Below, piece by piece: positions 40,776 through 50,639 of a DNA stretch of 64,000 nt (within the stretch, counting starts at the first letter, position 1; every line of letters begins with the position of its first letter). Origin of the DNA: Geodermatophilaceae bacterium NBWT11 (lineage in GTDB: Bacteria; Actinomycetota; Actinomycetes; Mycobacteriales; Geodermatophilaceae); NCBI GenBank assembly GCA_014218215.1, contig CP043652.1, forward strand, positions 2,232,001-2,296,000. Direction: 5' to 3'. A program made the translations under genes and the position numbers. Below the pieces are notes generated by a model. It did not search any database. It had not been told where the DNA came from and worked only from the letters and a program-made list of their open reading frames with translations.

Positions 40776-41774
40776 ATGACCGACGTCCGCGCCCCCTGGA
40801 CCCAGCTGCCCGACCTCGCCGGCCGCACCCTGGGCGGTGCCGTGGTCGCGGCCAACGACGAGTTCTTCGCCGCCCGGGAGAACCTGGTGCTGCCCTGGCC
40901 GGCCGTGCGGCGGGACGACTTCGGTCACAAGGGCAAGGAGTACGACGGCTGGGAGACCCGCCGCCGCCGCACCCCGGGCGAGGACTGGGCCGTCGTCCGG
41001 CTCGGGGCGCCCGGCGTGGTGTCCGGGGTCGTCGTCGACACCGCGTTCTTCACCGGCAACTACCCGCCGCAGGCCTCCGTCGACGGGGTCGCGGTCGAGG
41101 GCCACCCCTCGGTCGAGGAGCTGGCCGGCGCCGACTGGCAGCCGCTGCTGGGCCGGGTGGACCTGGCCGGGGACACCGCCAACGCGTTCGCCGTGGTCAG
41201 CGACCGGCGGGTGACCCACGTGCGGCTGACCATCCACCCCGACGGCGGGGTGGCCCGCTTCCGGGTGCACGGCACCGTCGTCCCCGACCCGCGGTTCCTG
41301 GACGCCGGCCCGTGCGACCTGGCCGCGCTGGAGAACGGCGGGCGGGTGACCGCGGTCAGCAACGACTTCTACGGCAGCCCGCACCAGGTGCTCGGCCGGG
41401 GCGACGCCCGCTCGATGGGCGAGGGCTGGGAGAACGCCCGCCGCCGGGACGACGGCAACGACTGGCTGGCCGTCCGGCTGGCCTGCGAGGGCACGGTCAC
41501 CCTGGCCGAGCTGGACACGTCGTACTTCCTGGGCAACGCCCCCGGTGCGGCCTCCCTCACCGGCATCACCGCCGACGGCACCGAGGTCGAGCTGCTGGCC
41601 CGCACCCCGTTGCAGCCGGACACCCGGCACCGGTTCCTGCTGACCGACGCGCCCGGGGTCACCGACGTCCGGCTGGACGTCTTCCCCGACGGCGGGATGG
41701 CCCGGTTGCGGCTCTGGGGGCGGCCGACCGAGGGTGGCCGGGCCGAGCTGGACCGCCGGTTCGGGGCGGGCTGA
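40776..41774 (+). CDS. alc: Allantoicase
   Basis: A 332-residue protein with the two-repeat allantoicase architecture: repeat 1 has ANDEFFAARENLVLP and GKEYDGWETRRRR...DWAVVRLG; repeat 2 has SNDFYGSPHQVLGRGDAR and MGEGWENARRRDDGNDWLAVRLA. It hydrolyses allantoate to ureidoglycolate and urea. ATG 40776 is preceded by CAGGAGA. Separated from allB by the antisense small gene, so probably transcribed from its own promoter. No ureidoglycolate lyase is seen in the window. Confidence 0.94.
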   Translation: MTDVRAPWTQLPDLAGRTLGGAVVAANDEFFAARENLVLPWPAVRRDDFGHKGKEYDGWETRRRRTPGEDWAVVRLGAPGVVSGVVVDTAFFTGNYPPQASVDGVAVEGHPSVEELAGADWQPLLGRVDLAGDTANAFAVVSDRRVTHVRLTIHPDGGVARFRVHGTVVPDPRFLDAGPCDLAALENGGRVTAVSNDFYGSPHQVLGRGDARSMGEGWENARRRDDGNDWLAVRLACEGTVTLAELDTSYFLGNAPGAASLTGITADGTEVELLARTPLQPDTRHRFLLTDAPGVTDVRLDVFPDGGMARLRLWGRPTEGGRAELDRRFGAG

Positions 41775-41993
41775 CCGGGCCGTACAGCGGGCGGAGCTCC
41801 CCGGCCGACGGGTCGCCCGGCTGCACCGGCTCCGACGTGCGGACCCACACCGACGGCGAGGTCGTGGGCGCCGACACCCCGCGCCGACCGCCACCCGCGT
41901 GGGTGACGCTCACCGAGCCGACACCCGCCAGGGTCGCTACCTTGCCGGGGAACGCACAGGGAACACCCAGGTGCGCCGACCGAGGAGACAGCC

Positions 41994-42314
41994 ATCACCC
42001 GCTCAGCCTTCCGCCGCGCCGCCCTGGGTGTCGCCGCCGCCCCCGTCCTCGCCCTGTCGCTGAGCGCCTGCGGCGCCGGCTCGGTCGACTCCGACAGCGT
42101 CGAGTCGCAGGTCGAGGACCAGCTCGAGCAGCAGGTCGGCGTCCGCCCGGACGTCGAGTGCGAGGAGGACCTCCCCGCCGAGGTCGACGCGACGATCACC
42201 TGCGCCCTGGAGGTCGACGGCGAGGACGGCGTCTACGACGTCACCGTCACCACGACCTCGGTCGACGGCGACACCGCGATGTTCGACGCCCAGGTGGCCG
42301 ACACCCCGCGCTGA
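41994..42314 (+). CDS. DUF4333-like lipoprotein with apparent ATC start
   Basis: A frame of 106 residues: a basic/hydrophobic leader (RSAFRRAALGVAAAPVLALSL) ending in the lipobox LSAC, then a short acidic domain with two further cysteines (VECEEDL, TITCALEV), matching the DUF4333 pattern. The first plausible codon, ATC at 41994, sits 5 nt after a good GGAGA. No ATG, GTG or TTG exists in frame back to a stop near 41904. So it either uses a rare start codon or carries a start-codon mutation. Predicted secreted lipoprotein of unknown role. Confidence 0.7.
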   Translation: MTRSAFRRAALGVAAAPVLALSLSACGAGSVDSDSVESQVEDQLEQQVGVRPDVECEEDLPAEVDATITCALEVDGEDGVYDVTVTTTSVDGDTAMFDAQVADTPR

Positions 42315-42323
42315 GGCACGTCG

Positions 42324-42360
42324 GCGACCGGGCCGGAAGCAGGGTCCCCGGTCCGGTCGC
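42324..42360. terminator. Terminator between convergent lipoprotein and egtE
   Basis: GCGACCGGGCC (42324-42334) pairs with GGTCCGGTCGC (42350-42360), 11 bp with one G-T. Confidence 0.6.
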
Positions 42361-42472
42361 CCGTGTTCCACGTGGATCACGGGGGCGTCCTGTGCGAGGG
42401 GTCGGGCGCCTCCGGGAGCCGGTTCGCCGGCGCGCTGAGCGAGTGGGTCGAGGGGCAGCTGCGGCCCGACCC

Positions 42473-43582
42473 TCAGAGCACCGATGCCAGCTGGTCCAGC
42501 TCCGCCTCGGTGACGTCCAGGTGCGGGGACACCCGCAGCACCGGGGCGGCCAGCTCACCCGGCGCCCGGGAGGGCAGGCACAGCGTGGTGACGATGCCGT
42601 GCTCGACCCGCAGCCGGGTGTGGGTCTCGGTGACGTCCACCCCGTCCGGAGCCGCGATCGTGGTCGCCGGCGTCGGCTCGTCGACCGGCTCGACGACCCG
42701 CCAGCCGGCCACGCCGTCCAGCCGTTCACGGGTCGCCCGGCCGATCCCGGCCAGCCGCTGTCGGACGGCGACGGGGCCGGCGGCGAGGTGCTCGCCGATC
42801 GCCAGGGTCAGGCCCACCCGGCCGGCCACGTGCGCGTCGTGGGTCTCGAAGGACGTGGCCTCGGCCGGGTCGCCCTGCACCGGGGTGAGCCGGGCCCGGA
42901 ACGAGGGCCGCAGCACCAGGAAGCCGACCCCGCGCGGACCGGCCAGCCACTTGCGCGAGGTGCCGTAGACGGCGTCGGCGGGGACGTCGCAGTCCACCTG
43001 GCCCAGCGCCTGGGCGACGTCGACGACCAGCGGCACCCCGGTCGCCCGGCAGATCCGGGACACCTCGACCAACGGCTGGACGACGGCCCGGTGGCTGGCC
43101 ACCACGGTCAGGTGCACCGCGGCCGGGGGGTCGGCGCGCAGCGACCGGGCCAGCGCCTCCAGGTCCACCCGGCCCAGGTCGTCGGCCGCGAGCACCTGCG
43201 GCTGCAGGCCGGCGTACCGGATCGCGGCGAGGTTGCCGTGGTACTCCCCGGGCAGTACGGCCACCCGGGAGCCCGCGGGCAGCTGCCAGGACGAGAAGAG
43301 GATGCGCACCGCCGAGGACGCGCTCTCGCAGAACGCGACGTCGGCAGCCGCCAGCCCGACCAGCCCGGCGAGCACCGACCGGCCCTGCTGCAACAGCGGG
43401 GCCGCGGACTCCTCGGCCTGGTAGCCACCGACCTCGGCCTCGTGCCGGGCGTGGTGGGCGACCGCGTCGAGCACCTTCACCGACTGCCGGCTGCAGGCCG
43501 CGGAGTCCAGGTGCACCGCGGCCGGACGTGGGCGGGCGGCGCGCCAGGAGGCGCCGAGCTCGGGGTGGGGCAGGGCGCTCAC
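42473..43582 (-). CDS. egtE: Ergothioneine biosynthesis PLP-dependent lyase EgtE
   Basis: A 369-residue class V aminotransferase-fold protein. It opens with AAVHLDSAACSRQSVKVLDA, has HLTVVASHRAVVQPLVEV, VVDVAQALGQVD and the PLP-lysine segment YGTSRKWLAGPRG. EgtE cleaves hercynylcysteine sulfoxide to ergothioneine. GTG 43582 follows egtD by 10 bp. Last gene of a complete egtA-B-C-D-E operon. Confidence 0.9.
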   Translation of the reverse strand: MSALPHPELGASWRAARPRPAAVHLDSAACSRQSVKVLDAVAHHARHEAEVGGYQAEESAAPLLQQGRSVLAGLVGLAAADVAFCESASSAVRILFSSWQLPAGSRVAVLPGEYHGNLAAIRYAGLQPQVLAADDLGRVDLEALARSLRADPPAAVHLTVVASHRAVVQPLVEVSRICRATGVPLVVDVAQALGQVDCDVPADAVYGTSRKWLAGPRGVGFLVLRPSFRARLTPVQGDPAEATSFETHDAHVAGRVGLTLAIGEHLAAGPVAVRQRLAGIGRATRERLDGVAGWRVVEPVDEPTPATTIAAPDGVDVTETHTRLRVEHGIVTTLCLPSRAPGELAAPVLRVSPHLDVTEAELDQLASVL

Positions 43583-43592
43583 CGGGCCGAGG

Positions 43593-44561
43593 CTAGACGG
43601 GGGTGGCCAGGGTGAGCGCGAAGTCCCCGTCGTCGTCGGTCCAGCACTCGGCGACCCGCAGCCCGGCGGCGGCCAGCTCCTCGGCGACGGCCTCGACGGT
43701 GAACTTGGTGGACACCTCGGTCCGCAGGTCCTCCCCGACCGCGAAGGGCACCTCCAGGTCCAGGCCGTCGATCCGCACGACCTGGTCACGGGTCGAGCGC
43801 AGCACCATCTCGATCCGGGAGTCCGGGGCGTTCCAGCGGGCCACGTGGTCGAAGGCGTCGAGGTCGAAGTCGGCCTTGAGCTCCCGGTCGACCACGGCCA
43901 GCACGTTCTTGTTGAACGCCGCGGTCACTCCGGCGGCGTCGTCGTAGGCGGCGACCAGCCGGCCGGTGTCCTTCACCAGGTCGGTGCCCAGCAGGAACCA
44001 GTCGTCCGGGTCGAGCATCGCGCCGACGGCGGCCAGGAACGCTGCGCGCGGGCCGGGCTCCAGGTTGCCGATGGTCGAGCCCAGGAAGGCGACCAGCCGG
44101 CGTCCCTCGCGGGGGAGCTCGCCCAGGTGCGCGGTGAAGTCGCCGACCGCGGCGTCCACGGCGAGGTCGGGGAACTCCTCGGCCAGCTGGGCGCCGGCCA
44201 GCCGCAGCACCGACGGGTCGACGTCGAAGGGCACGAACCGGGTCAGCGTGCCGGCGGTCTGCAGGGCGGTGAGCAGCAGGCGGGTCTTCTCCGACGTCCC
44301 GCTGCCCAGCTCCACCAGGGTGTCGGCGCCGGAGAGGACGGCGATCTCGTCGGCGTGCTCGACCAGGATCGACCGCTCGGCGCGGAACGGGTAGTACTCC
44401 GGCAGCCGGGTGATCTGGTCGAACAGGTCGCTGCCCCGCTCGTCGTAGAACCAGGTCGGCGGCAGCGTCTTCGGGGCCGCGGTGAGACCGGCGGCGACGT
44501 CGGCGCGCAGCGCGGCGCCGGCGTCGACCGGGCCGAGGTGGTCGGTGAGGGTGAACGTCAC
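43593..44561 (-). CDS. egtD: L-histidine N(alpha)-methyltransferase EgtD
   Basis: A 322-residue SAM-dependent methyltransferase: [25 protein letters not shown], then [16 protein letters not shown] (SAM site), [12 protein letters not shown] and [22 protein letters not shown]. It trimethylates histidine to hercynine. GTG start overlaps the egtC stop by 4 bp. The family-defining residues are present and the length is standard. Confidence 0.96.
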   Translation of the reverse strand: MTFTLTDHLGPVDAGAALRADVAAGLTAAPKTLPPTWFYDERGSDLFDQITRLPEYYPFRAERSILVEHADEIAVLSGADTLVELGSGTSEKTRLLLTALQTAGTLTRFVPFDVDPSVLRLAGAQLAEEFPDLAVDAAVGDFTAHLGELPREGRRLVAFLGSTIGNLEPGPRAAFLAAVGAMLDPDDWFLLGTDLVKDTGRLVAAYDDAAGVTAAFNKNVLAVVDRELKADFDLDAFDHVARWNAPDSRIEMVLRSTRDQVVRIDGLDLEVPFAVGEDLRTEVSTKFTVEAVAEELAAAGLRVAECWTDDDGDFALTLATPV

Positions 44562-45247
44562 TGCAGGTCCTCCAGGGAGATGCCGTCGGGGGTGACCGAC
44601 ACCAGGTGCCGGTCGGGGACGTCGACCCAGCGCGGGTCGTCGTCGAAGGGCTCGCTCGCCAGCACCGTGCCGGCGTCGGTGGTGAGCACCGAGAGCGTGT
44701 CGCCCCAGGTGGTGGCCAGCAGCCGGGTGCCGTCGGCGGCCAGCAGGTTCAGCCGGGCGGCGGGGTCCGCGGCCCCCACCTCCCGGACGACGTCGCCGAG
44801 GTGGTCGACGCCGCGGTGGAACACCAGCGCGGCCAGCTGTGCGCTGTCACAGACCGACTCGGCGCCCGGGGACGCCGGCAGCACCGCGCGGTCGACCCGG
44901 CCGTTGTGCGACAGCAACCACCGGCCGTCGGTGAACGGGGCGGCCGCGGACTCGTCGATCGGCATGCCGACGGTGGCCGAGCGCACCGCGGCGACCACGC
45001 AGGAGGCGGCCACCGCGGGGGCGACCGAGGCGAAGGACGCCGAGCCCCACAGCGGGGTCGCCGCCCGCCACCGGGCGGGTTCGGCGCGTCCCTCGGCCCA
45101 CCAGCCCACGCCCCAGCCGTCGGCGTTCACCGTGCCGTGCGCCTGCCGACGGGGTGCGTAGGACTGCACGACGAGCGCCGACGGCGGGTCGAGCACCAGT
45201 GAGGCGAGCGTGCGGGGCCGCCCCAGCCACGCGAGGTGCCTACACAT
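44558..45247 (-). CDS. egtC: Gamma-glutamyl hercynylcysteine sulfoxide hydrolase EgtC
   Basis: A 229-residue class II glutamine-amidotransferase-like (Ntn) enzyme. It starts MCRHLAWLG, so Met removal exposes the nucleophile Cys2. [10 protein letters not shown] and LLSHNGRVD are the glutamine-site motifs. It removes glutamate from the sulfoxide made by EgtB. ATG 45247 is the only start leaving Cys at position 2; it overlaps the egtB end by 8 bp. Confidence 0.94.
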   Translation of the reverse strand: MCRHLAWLGRPRTLASLVLDPPSALVVQSYAPRRQAHGTVNADGWGVGWWAEGRAEPARWRAATPLWGSASFASVAPAVAASCVVAAVRSATVGMPIDESAAAPFTDGRWLLSHNGRVDRAVLPASPGAESVCDSAQLAALVFHRGVDHLGDVVREVGAADPAARLNLLAADGTRLLATTWGDTLSVLTTDAGTVLASEPFDDDPRWVDVPDRHLVSVTPDGISLEDLQ

Positions 45248-46544
45248 CCCAGGCCAGCCGGATCCCGCTGAACACCTGGCGGCGCTGCGGGTGGTCCCAG
45301 TTGCGGAAGCTGGGCCGCAGCGTGGAGGCACCGACCGCCCAGGAGCCCCCGCGGAGCACCCGGTAGTCGCCGCCGAAGAAGGGCTCGGAGTACTGGGCGT
45401 AGAGCATCGGGGTGAACCCGGGCCAGGCGGTGAACGCCGAGCTGGTCCACTCCCACACGTCGCCGAGCAGCTGTTCCACGCCGTACGCCGAGGCCCCGGC
45501 CGGGTAGGCGCCGACCGGGGCGGGCCGCAGGGCGACGCCGTCCAGGTTGGCCAGCTGCGCGCTCGGCTCGGACGCCCCCCACGGGAAGCGGCGCCGCGTG
45601 CCGGTGGCTGGGTCCCAGCTCGCCGCCTTCTCCCACTCGACCTCGGTGGGCAGCCGGGCCCCGGCCCAGGCCGCGTAGGCCTCGGCCTCGAAGAAGGTGA
45701 CGTGCTGGACCGGTTCGTCACCGGGCACCTCCTCGACGGTCCCGAAGCGGGTCCGGGTGCCGTCGGCGTGCCAGGTCATCGGCCGCTCCAGCCCGGCCTC
45801 GGCCACGTGCGCCCAGCCGCGCTCGGACCACCACCGCGGGGTGCGGTAGCCCTCGTCGGCGACGAACCGGGCGTACTCGGCGTTGGTGACCGGCACCAGG
45901 CCGATCCGGAAGGCCGGGACGTCCACGGTGTGTGCTGGGCGCTCGTTGTCCAGGCTGAAGGGCTCCTCGACGCCGTCCACCCCGAGCTGGCACGGGCCCG
46001 CGGGCACCAGCACCGAGGTGCCGGCCACCCCGGGCCGCCCGGGGGGCAGCGGTGTGCCGGCACCGAGCACCGCGGGGCCCGAGCGCAGCTGCAGGGTCTG
46101 CAGCATGGTCTCCCCGTGCTGCTGCTCGTGGCTGACCACCATCGCGGCCGGGAACAGCGCGGTGCCCGGGTCGTCGGACCGGCCGGCGGCCTCGATGCCG
46201 TCCAGCACCCGCGCCCGGACGTCGGCGACGAAGCCGCGGGCCTCCACCGGCGGCAGCAACGGCAGCCCGGCGCGCACGGCGCGGGGGTGGGTGAAGGCGT
46301 CGTAGAGCGCCTCGACGTCCACCGGCAGCACCCCGGGGCGTCCGGCCTCGCCGCCGCGCAGCAGCCAGAGGTCCTCCTGCTGCCCGATGTGCGCGAGGTC
46401 CCAGACCATCGGGCTCATCAGCGGGTCGTGCTGGCGGAGCAGCTCGGGCTCGTCGAGGTCGGTCAGGTGCAGGGTGCGGTCCCGGGCCGCGGTGAGGTCC
46501 CGGACGACGGTCTCGGCGGTCGGCTGCTGGGGGGCGGTGGTCAC
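45240..46544 (-). CDS. egtB: Hercynine oxygenase EgtB
   Basis: A 434-residue non-haem iron sulfoxide synthase. An N-terminal DinB-like domain has the ligand set in [13 protein letters not shown] and [14 protein letters not shown]. The C-terminal formylglycine-generating-enzyme-like fold ends with [19 protein letters not shown] and [10 protein letters not shown]. It joins hercynine with gamma-glutamylcysteine using O2. GTG start overlaps egtA by 4 bp; the frame further upstream overlaps egtA and looks non-coding. Confidence 0.95.
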   Translation of the reverse strand: MTTAPQQPTAETVVRDLTAARDRTLHLTDLDEPELLRQHDPLMSPMVWDLAHIGQQEDLWLLRGGEAGRPGVLPVDVEALYDAFTHPRAVRAGLPLLPPVEARGFVADVRARVLDGIEAAGRSDDPGTALFPAAMVVSHEQQHGETMLQTLQLRSGPAVLGAGTPLPPGRPGVAGTSVLVPAGPCQLGVDGVEEPFSLDNERPAHTVDVPAFRIGLVPVTNAEYARFVADEGYRTPRWWSERGWAHVAEAGLERPMTWHADGTRTRFGTVEEVPGDEPVQHVTFFEAEAYAAWAGARLPTEVEWEKAASWDPATGTRRRFPWGASEPSAQLANLDGVALRPAPVGAYPAGASAYGVEQLLGDVWEWTSSAFTAWPGFTPMLYAQYSEPFFGGDYRVLRGGSWAVGASTLRPSFRNWDHPQRRQVFSGIRLAWDV

Positions 46545-47836
46545 GAGGTCTCCTCCATCGGGGTCGGGTCGGCACAGGCGGCGAGCAGGGCGGCGGCAGG
46601 ACCCGAGCGGCGGGCGGTGTCCAGCACGTCGTCGGCCGGGCTCCGACCGGCGTCGACGAGCGCGGCGAGGGCCTCGACCTCGGCCCGCAGCCCGGTCGGC
46701 GACCGGTCGAGTGCCGCGGCCAGGCAGCCCCGGGCGGCGGCGTGCAGCGCGGGATCGGCCAGCCCGAGCCGGGCGGCATCGGACCACCGGCCGGCGACCG
46801 GCTCGCAGGCGGCTGCCGCGGCATCGGCGGCCACCGGGTCGTCGAGCAGCGTGGTGGTGACCGCGGCCAGGGCCGGCCACCAGGGGTCGGGGGCGGCGTC
46901 GAGGTAGCGGACCTCGAGGAACCCGCGCAGCCGGACCGGGGGGAACAGCGTGGTCAGGTGGTAGTCGAGGTCGGCCGGCGTGGGTCGTCGTCCGCCCAGC
47001 AGGGTCTCCCCGGACGCCCAGTCGGCGAACGGGACCCGGCCGGTGACCGGCTCGGCGCCGCCGGCGTCGGTCAGCCGCACCAGCATCACCGGCGCGGCCA
47101 ACGCGTAGTCGGCCCACTCGTCGGCCGGGTCGCCCCGCCCGAGCAGCGGCCCGCAGCGGGCCTGGTCCAGATCACCCCACACCTGCTGCCGGGTCGACAC
47201 CCAGCCGGTCTCCTGCCCCACCAGCAGCGGGGACGACGCCGAGACGGCCACCAGCACCGGGCCCAGCGCGTGGGCCAGCGCGACCCGCTCGCGCCACCGT
47301 CCCGGCGCCCCGGCCTCCAGGTTGACCTGCAGGGACGCCGTCGACGTCATCATCGCCGCGCCGGCCCGGGTGCAGTCCACGGCGGCGAAGTGGTCCTCCA
47401 TCGCCCGGTACCGGGGCCCGGGGCTCACCCGGGCCGCCGGGCGGAGCGGGTCGGCGCCCAGCGGGGCCAGCCCCAGTCCGTCCCGGGCCAGGGCGCTGCG
47501 GAGCACGGCCGCGTCGGACCGGAGGGCTGCCACGGCGGCGGTCACGTCGGGGTGCGGCGGGCCGGACAGCTCGACCTGGCCACCGGGCTCCAGGGTGACC
47601 GCGTTGCGTCCGGGCAGCGGACCCAGCCGGTCGACCAGCCCGGTGATCCGGGCCCAGGGCACCCGGACCGCGGGATCGCGCAGGTCGACCAGGTGCGCCT
47701 CGAGCTCGAGCCCCACCGGGCCGGGCGCGCCCGGGTGCAGCGCCGCGGCCACGACGTGCTCGTGGGCACTCGGCACGCCGTCCAACGGACGGGCGTCGGT
47801 GATCGTGCTGTCTGTGCTGGGAAACGCCGTGGCCAC
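46541..47836 (-). CDS. egtA: Glutamate-cysteine ligase EgtA
   Basis: A 431-residue member of the actinobacterial GshA-like family: [62 protein letters not shown] and [17 protein letters not shown]. It makes gamma-glutamylcysteine for EgtB. I chose GTG 47836, which has GGAGG at 8-nt spacing; GTG 47842 is too close to that site. First gene of the egt operon. Confidence 0.92.
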   Translation of the reverse strand: MATAFPSTDSTITDARPLDGVPSAHEHVVAAALHPGAPGPVGLELEAHLVDLRDPAVRVPWARITGLVDRLGPLPGRNAVTLEPGGQVELSGPPHPDVTAAVAALRSDAAVLRSALARDGLGLAPLGADPLRPAARVSPGPRYRAMEDHFAAVDCTRAGAAMMTSTASLQVNLEAGAPGRWRERVALAHALGPVLVAVSASSPLLVGQETGWVSTRQQVWGDLDQARCGPLLGRGDPADEWADYALAAPVMLVRLTDAGGAEPVTGRVPFADWASGETLLGGRRPTPADLDYHLTTLFPPVRLRGFLEVRYLDAAPDPWWPALAAVTTTLLDDPVAADAAAAACEPVAGRWSDAARLGLADPALHAAARGCLAAALDRSPTGLRAEVEALAALVDAGRSPADDVLDTARRSGPAAALLAACADPTPMEETS

Positions 47837-48055
47837 AGCCACCCCCTCCAGGTCCGGACCGGTCACGTACGACCGCGGGTCGGTGCGGGGGCGGCCTGCC
47901 GTGGCGGGCCGTCCTCGTCCACCAGGGTGCCACGCCGCTGCCACTGCCTCGACCGGGGAGAATCGGGCAGGTCCGGACGCCTAGCCTCGTCCCCACCCGG
48001 GTAGTCCGCGGGTGAGCGCCGTCCGGCGTCGACGAACGAGGGGCGGTGGGACGAC

Positions 48056-49009
48056 GTGGGTGCCGACCGGGACTGCGCGCGACACAGCGCGTTGCTGGTC
48101 TCCGCCGACGCCGACCTCACGGCCGCCGGGGCGAGCTGGGTGCGGGCCGGCCACGAGCTCGGCCAGCCCGTCGTCGCCGTGCTCACCCCGGACGTCGCCG
48201 CCGCGCTCGCGCCGGGCACCACCGACGGCACCGTGGTCTGGGCCGACTGGTCCGAGGTGTTCGCCGGGGGCGCTCCGGCCGCGGTGACCGCGCTGCGCCG
48301 GCTCGCCGCCCGGCACCGCGTGGGGGAGGACGGCGTCGTCCGGCTGCTCATCGAGCCCTGGGCCGGCACCGACCCCGACGCGTGGCGGGAGTGGCAGCGC
48401 TTCGAGGCCGTGCTCGACCACGTCGCCGGCAGCGAGCCGCTGTGCGTGGCCTGCGTGCACGACACCCGTCGGCAGCCCGCCCAGCTGGTCGACACCGCCC
48501 GGGCCACCCACCCGGTGCTGCTGCAGGCCGAGGGCGAGGTCGCCAACGCCGACCACCAGGACCCGGCTGCCTTCCTCACCGCCCTCCCGGTGCCCGCCGA
48601 GCCGCTGGAGGGCGAGGCGCCGCTGGTCTCCGCGGACTCGGTGCGCGACCTGCGCGGGCTGCGTCACGACCTGTCGGTGCGTACCTCGGAGAACGGGCTG
48701 CTGGCGGGCCACGAGACCACCGTCGAGGACTTCCTGCTGGCCGTGGACGAGATGACCACCAACGCGCTGCGGCACGGCCGGCCACCGGTCGACCTGCGGC
48801 TGTGGGCGACCGCCGACCGGCTGGTCTGCCGGGTCACCGACCACGGCAGCGGCCTGGACGACCCGTTCATCGGCTACGGGCCCGCGCACGGCGAGGACCT
48901 CTCCCGCGGCGGGATGGGGCTGTGGCTGGCCCGCCAGCTCTGCGACCACGTGGACATCACCCCCGAGGGCGACGGCGTCTCCATCCGGCTGACCACCAGC
49001 CTGGACTGA
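48056..49009 (+). CDS. MEDS-domain sensor with HATPase (anti-sigma-type) kinase domain
   Basis: A 317-residue two-domain protein. The N-terminal half (HSALLVSADADLTAAGASWVRAGHELGQPVVAVL...) resembles the MEDS/DcmR sensory domain. The C-terminal half has the GHKL ATPase N-box (DEMTTNALRHG) and G-boxes (VTDHGSGLDDP, RGGMGLWLARQL), as in RsbW-like anti-sigma kinases. Likely a cytoplasmic stress or redox switch acting on an anti-anti-sigma partner not in the window. It diverges from egtA. Confidence 0.8.
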   Translation: MGADRDCARHSALLVSADADLTAAGASWVRAGHELGQPVVAVLTPDVAAALAPGTTDGTVVWADWSEVFAGGAPAAVTALRRLAARHRVGEDGVVRLLIEPWAGTDPDAWREWQRFEAVLDHVAGSEPLCVACVHDTRRQPAQLVDTARATHPVLLQAEGEVANADHQDPAAFLTALPVPAEPLEGEAPLVSADSVRDLRGLRHDLSVRTSENGLLAGHETTVEDFLLAVDEMTTNALRHGRPPVDLRLWATADRLVCRVTDHGSGLDDPFIGYGPAHGEDLSRGGMGLWLARQLCDHVDITPEGDGVSIRLTTSLD

Positions 49010-49011
49010 CG

Positions 49012-49539
49012 GTGGCCCGGGACCGGGACGCCGAGGGACGGGCCCGCAACGCCCGACCCCGGGACGGCCTGGGGCGGCCGCTGCCGCACGGGTCGCCGGG
49101 GGTGGAGCGGGCCCCGGAGGGCGTCGTCCGCACCGCCGGGGACACGCTCGTCGAGGCCCAGCGCCTGCTCGACGCAGGCCGGCCCTTCCACGCCCACGAG
49201 GTGCTCGAGGACGCGTGGAAGACCGGTCCGGACGACGAACGCGAGCTCTGGCGCGGGCTGGCCCAGCTGGCGGTCGGGCTCACCCACGCCGCCCGCGGCA
49301 ACACCACCGGCGCGCGCACCCTGCTCGACCGGGGTGCCGGGCACGTGCAGGCGGCTGCCGGCACCGCGGCCCGGCTGGGGGTGGACGGCGTGGAGCTCGC
49401 CCGCTGGGCCCGGTCCGCCGACGTGACCGGTCCGGTCGAGCCCCCCGTGCTGACGGTCAGGCGGGGACCGGCACCGCAGCGTGCTCCCGACGGCGCCGCA
49501 GCACCCGGCGGGCCACCAGGACCGCGACCAGGACCGTGA
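49012..49539 (+). CDS. DUF309 domain protein
   Basis: A 175-residue protein. The conserved HAHEVLEDAWK...RELWRGLAQLAVGLTHAARGN (residues about 60-100) is the DUF309 signature HxxxExxW. The N-terminal 40 residues are Arg/Gly-rich and the C-terminal about 27 are Pro/Gly-rich, read from DNA that also encodes the convergent DedA gene (83-bp overlap). GTG start 2 bp after the sensor stop; probably co-transcribed with it. Function unknown. Confidence 0.75.
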   Translation: MARDRDAEGRARNARPRDGLGRPLPHGSPGVERAPEGVVRTAGDTLVEAQRLLDAGRPFHAHEVLEDAWKTGPDDERELWRGLAQLAVGLTHAARGNTTGARTLLDRGAGHVQAAAGTAARLGVDGVELARWARSADVTGPVEPPVLTVRRGPAPQRAPDGAAAPGGPPGPRPGP

Positions 49540-50071
49540 CCGCCAGCGGCACGAGCACGTAGACGTCCGCGTCCAGCGGCGGCATCAGGTTCGCCGCCGT
49601 CGTCCCGCTGACCACCAGGGTGGTCGCCCAGGCCAGGGCGCCGACGAACTGGGCCACGGTGAAGCGGCGGTAGGAGACCCCGGCTGCCGCTGCGGCCCGC
49701 GGGGTGAGCGTGCGGGTGCCGGCGACGCACTGGGCGACGGCGACGACGACGAGCGGGTGCCGCCGCAGCCCGGCGAAGACCCTGCTCACCAGCGCTCGGG
49801 CGCGGCCGGGGGCCTTCGCGACGAGGTCGCCGTCCCGACCCCGCCACCACGACAGGTGGGCACCCAGCACGGTCGCGGCGGTCACGACGCCGATGACCAC
49901 CGGGAGCGGCAACCCGCGGTTCACGGCCAGCCAGCCGGCGGCGAGCACGGCGGTGCTCCCGGGCAGCAGCATCCCGGCGAGGAACCCGGACTCGGCGACG
50001 AGGACGACGGCGATCAGGGCCAGCCCGACCCCGCGGGGGGTCGCTGCGAGAGCTCCGAGCACGTCGTCCAC
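49457..50071 (-). CDS. DedA family membrane protein
   Basis: About 204 residues with four or five hydrophobic helices: LALIAVVLVAESGFLAGMLLPGST is the DedA N-terminal signature, and VAQCVAGTRTLTPRAAAAAGVSYRRF corresponds to the conserved R...G...M/Y motif. DedA proteins are half-transporters for membrane lipid homeostasis. The start at GTG 50071 is uncertain. Downstream of a MarR gene in the same direction (41 bp). Confidence 0.78.
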   Translation of the reverse strand: MDDVLGALAATPRGVGLALIAVVLVAESGFLAGMLLPGSTAVLAAGWLAVNRGLPLPVVIGVVTAATVLGAHLSWWRGRDGDLVAKAPGRARALVSRVFAGLRRHPLVVVAVAQCVAGTRTLTPRAAAAAGVSYRRFTVAQFVGALAWATTLVVSGTTAANLMPPLDADVYVLVPLAVTVLVAVLVARRVLRRRREHAAVPVPA

Positions 50072-50112
50072 GAGGTCCGGATGCCCCCGGGGCGAGATCG
50101 TGTAACGCGCAA

Positions 50113-50562
50113 CTACTCCTGTGACGCGTCTCGCAGGGCGTCCACGGCGGCGGTGAGGAAACGGGCGACCACCGCGACGTCGTCCGCGCTCATCCCGTCG
50201 AGCACCGCGCCCACCCCGGCGGCCATCGGGGTGAAGAACTCCCGGGCCAGGTCGCGGGCCCGGTCCTGCACCCGGAGCACGACCTTGCGCCGGTCGGTGG
50301 TGCTCCGCTCGCGCACGAGGTGACCCGACCGGGCGAGCCGGTCGACCAGGGCCGTCGTGGCCGGGGAGGACAGGCGCAGCTCGGTCGCCAGCAGACCGGG
50401 GGTCATCTCCCGCCCGGCCATCGAGGCGCCCACGACGACGGCGAGGGCGTCGAGGTCGGTGCGGTGCAGGTCGTGGGTCTCGCCGAAGACCGCGGCGGTG
50501 CGGTTGCTCTCCACCGACACCGAGCGGAGCAGCAGGACCACCTCGCGCCGGCGTGCGTCCAT
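50113..50562 (-). CDS. MarR family transcriptional regulator
   Basis: A 149-residue winged-helix regulator: TDLDALAVVVGASMAGREMTPG, LSSPATTALVDRLARSGHLVRE and the wing STTDRRKVVLRVQDRA are standard MarR features. ATG 50562 is best. It is divergent from a TspO-like membrane gene 77 bp away; GAGACATCTC (50600-50609), an imperfect palindrome, is a possible operator. Confidence 0.87.
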   Translation of the reverse strand: MDARRREVVLLLRSVSVESNRTAAVFGETHDLHRTDLDALAVVVGASMAGREMTPGLLATELRLSSPATTALVDRLARSGHLVRERSTTDRRKVVLRVQDRARDLAREFFTPMAAGVGAVLDGMSADDVAVVARFLTAAVDALRDASQE

Positions 50563-50639
50563 CGTCACCCCTCGGTTTGGGTCGGGTACTTCCACGGTAG
50601 AGACATCTCGTCGTCGAAGGAACGTCCGAGGAGCACAGC

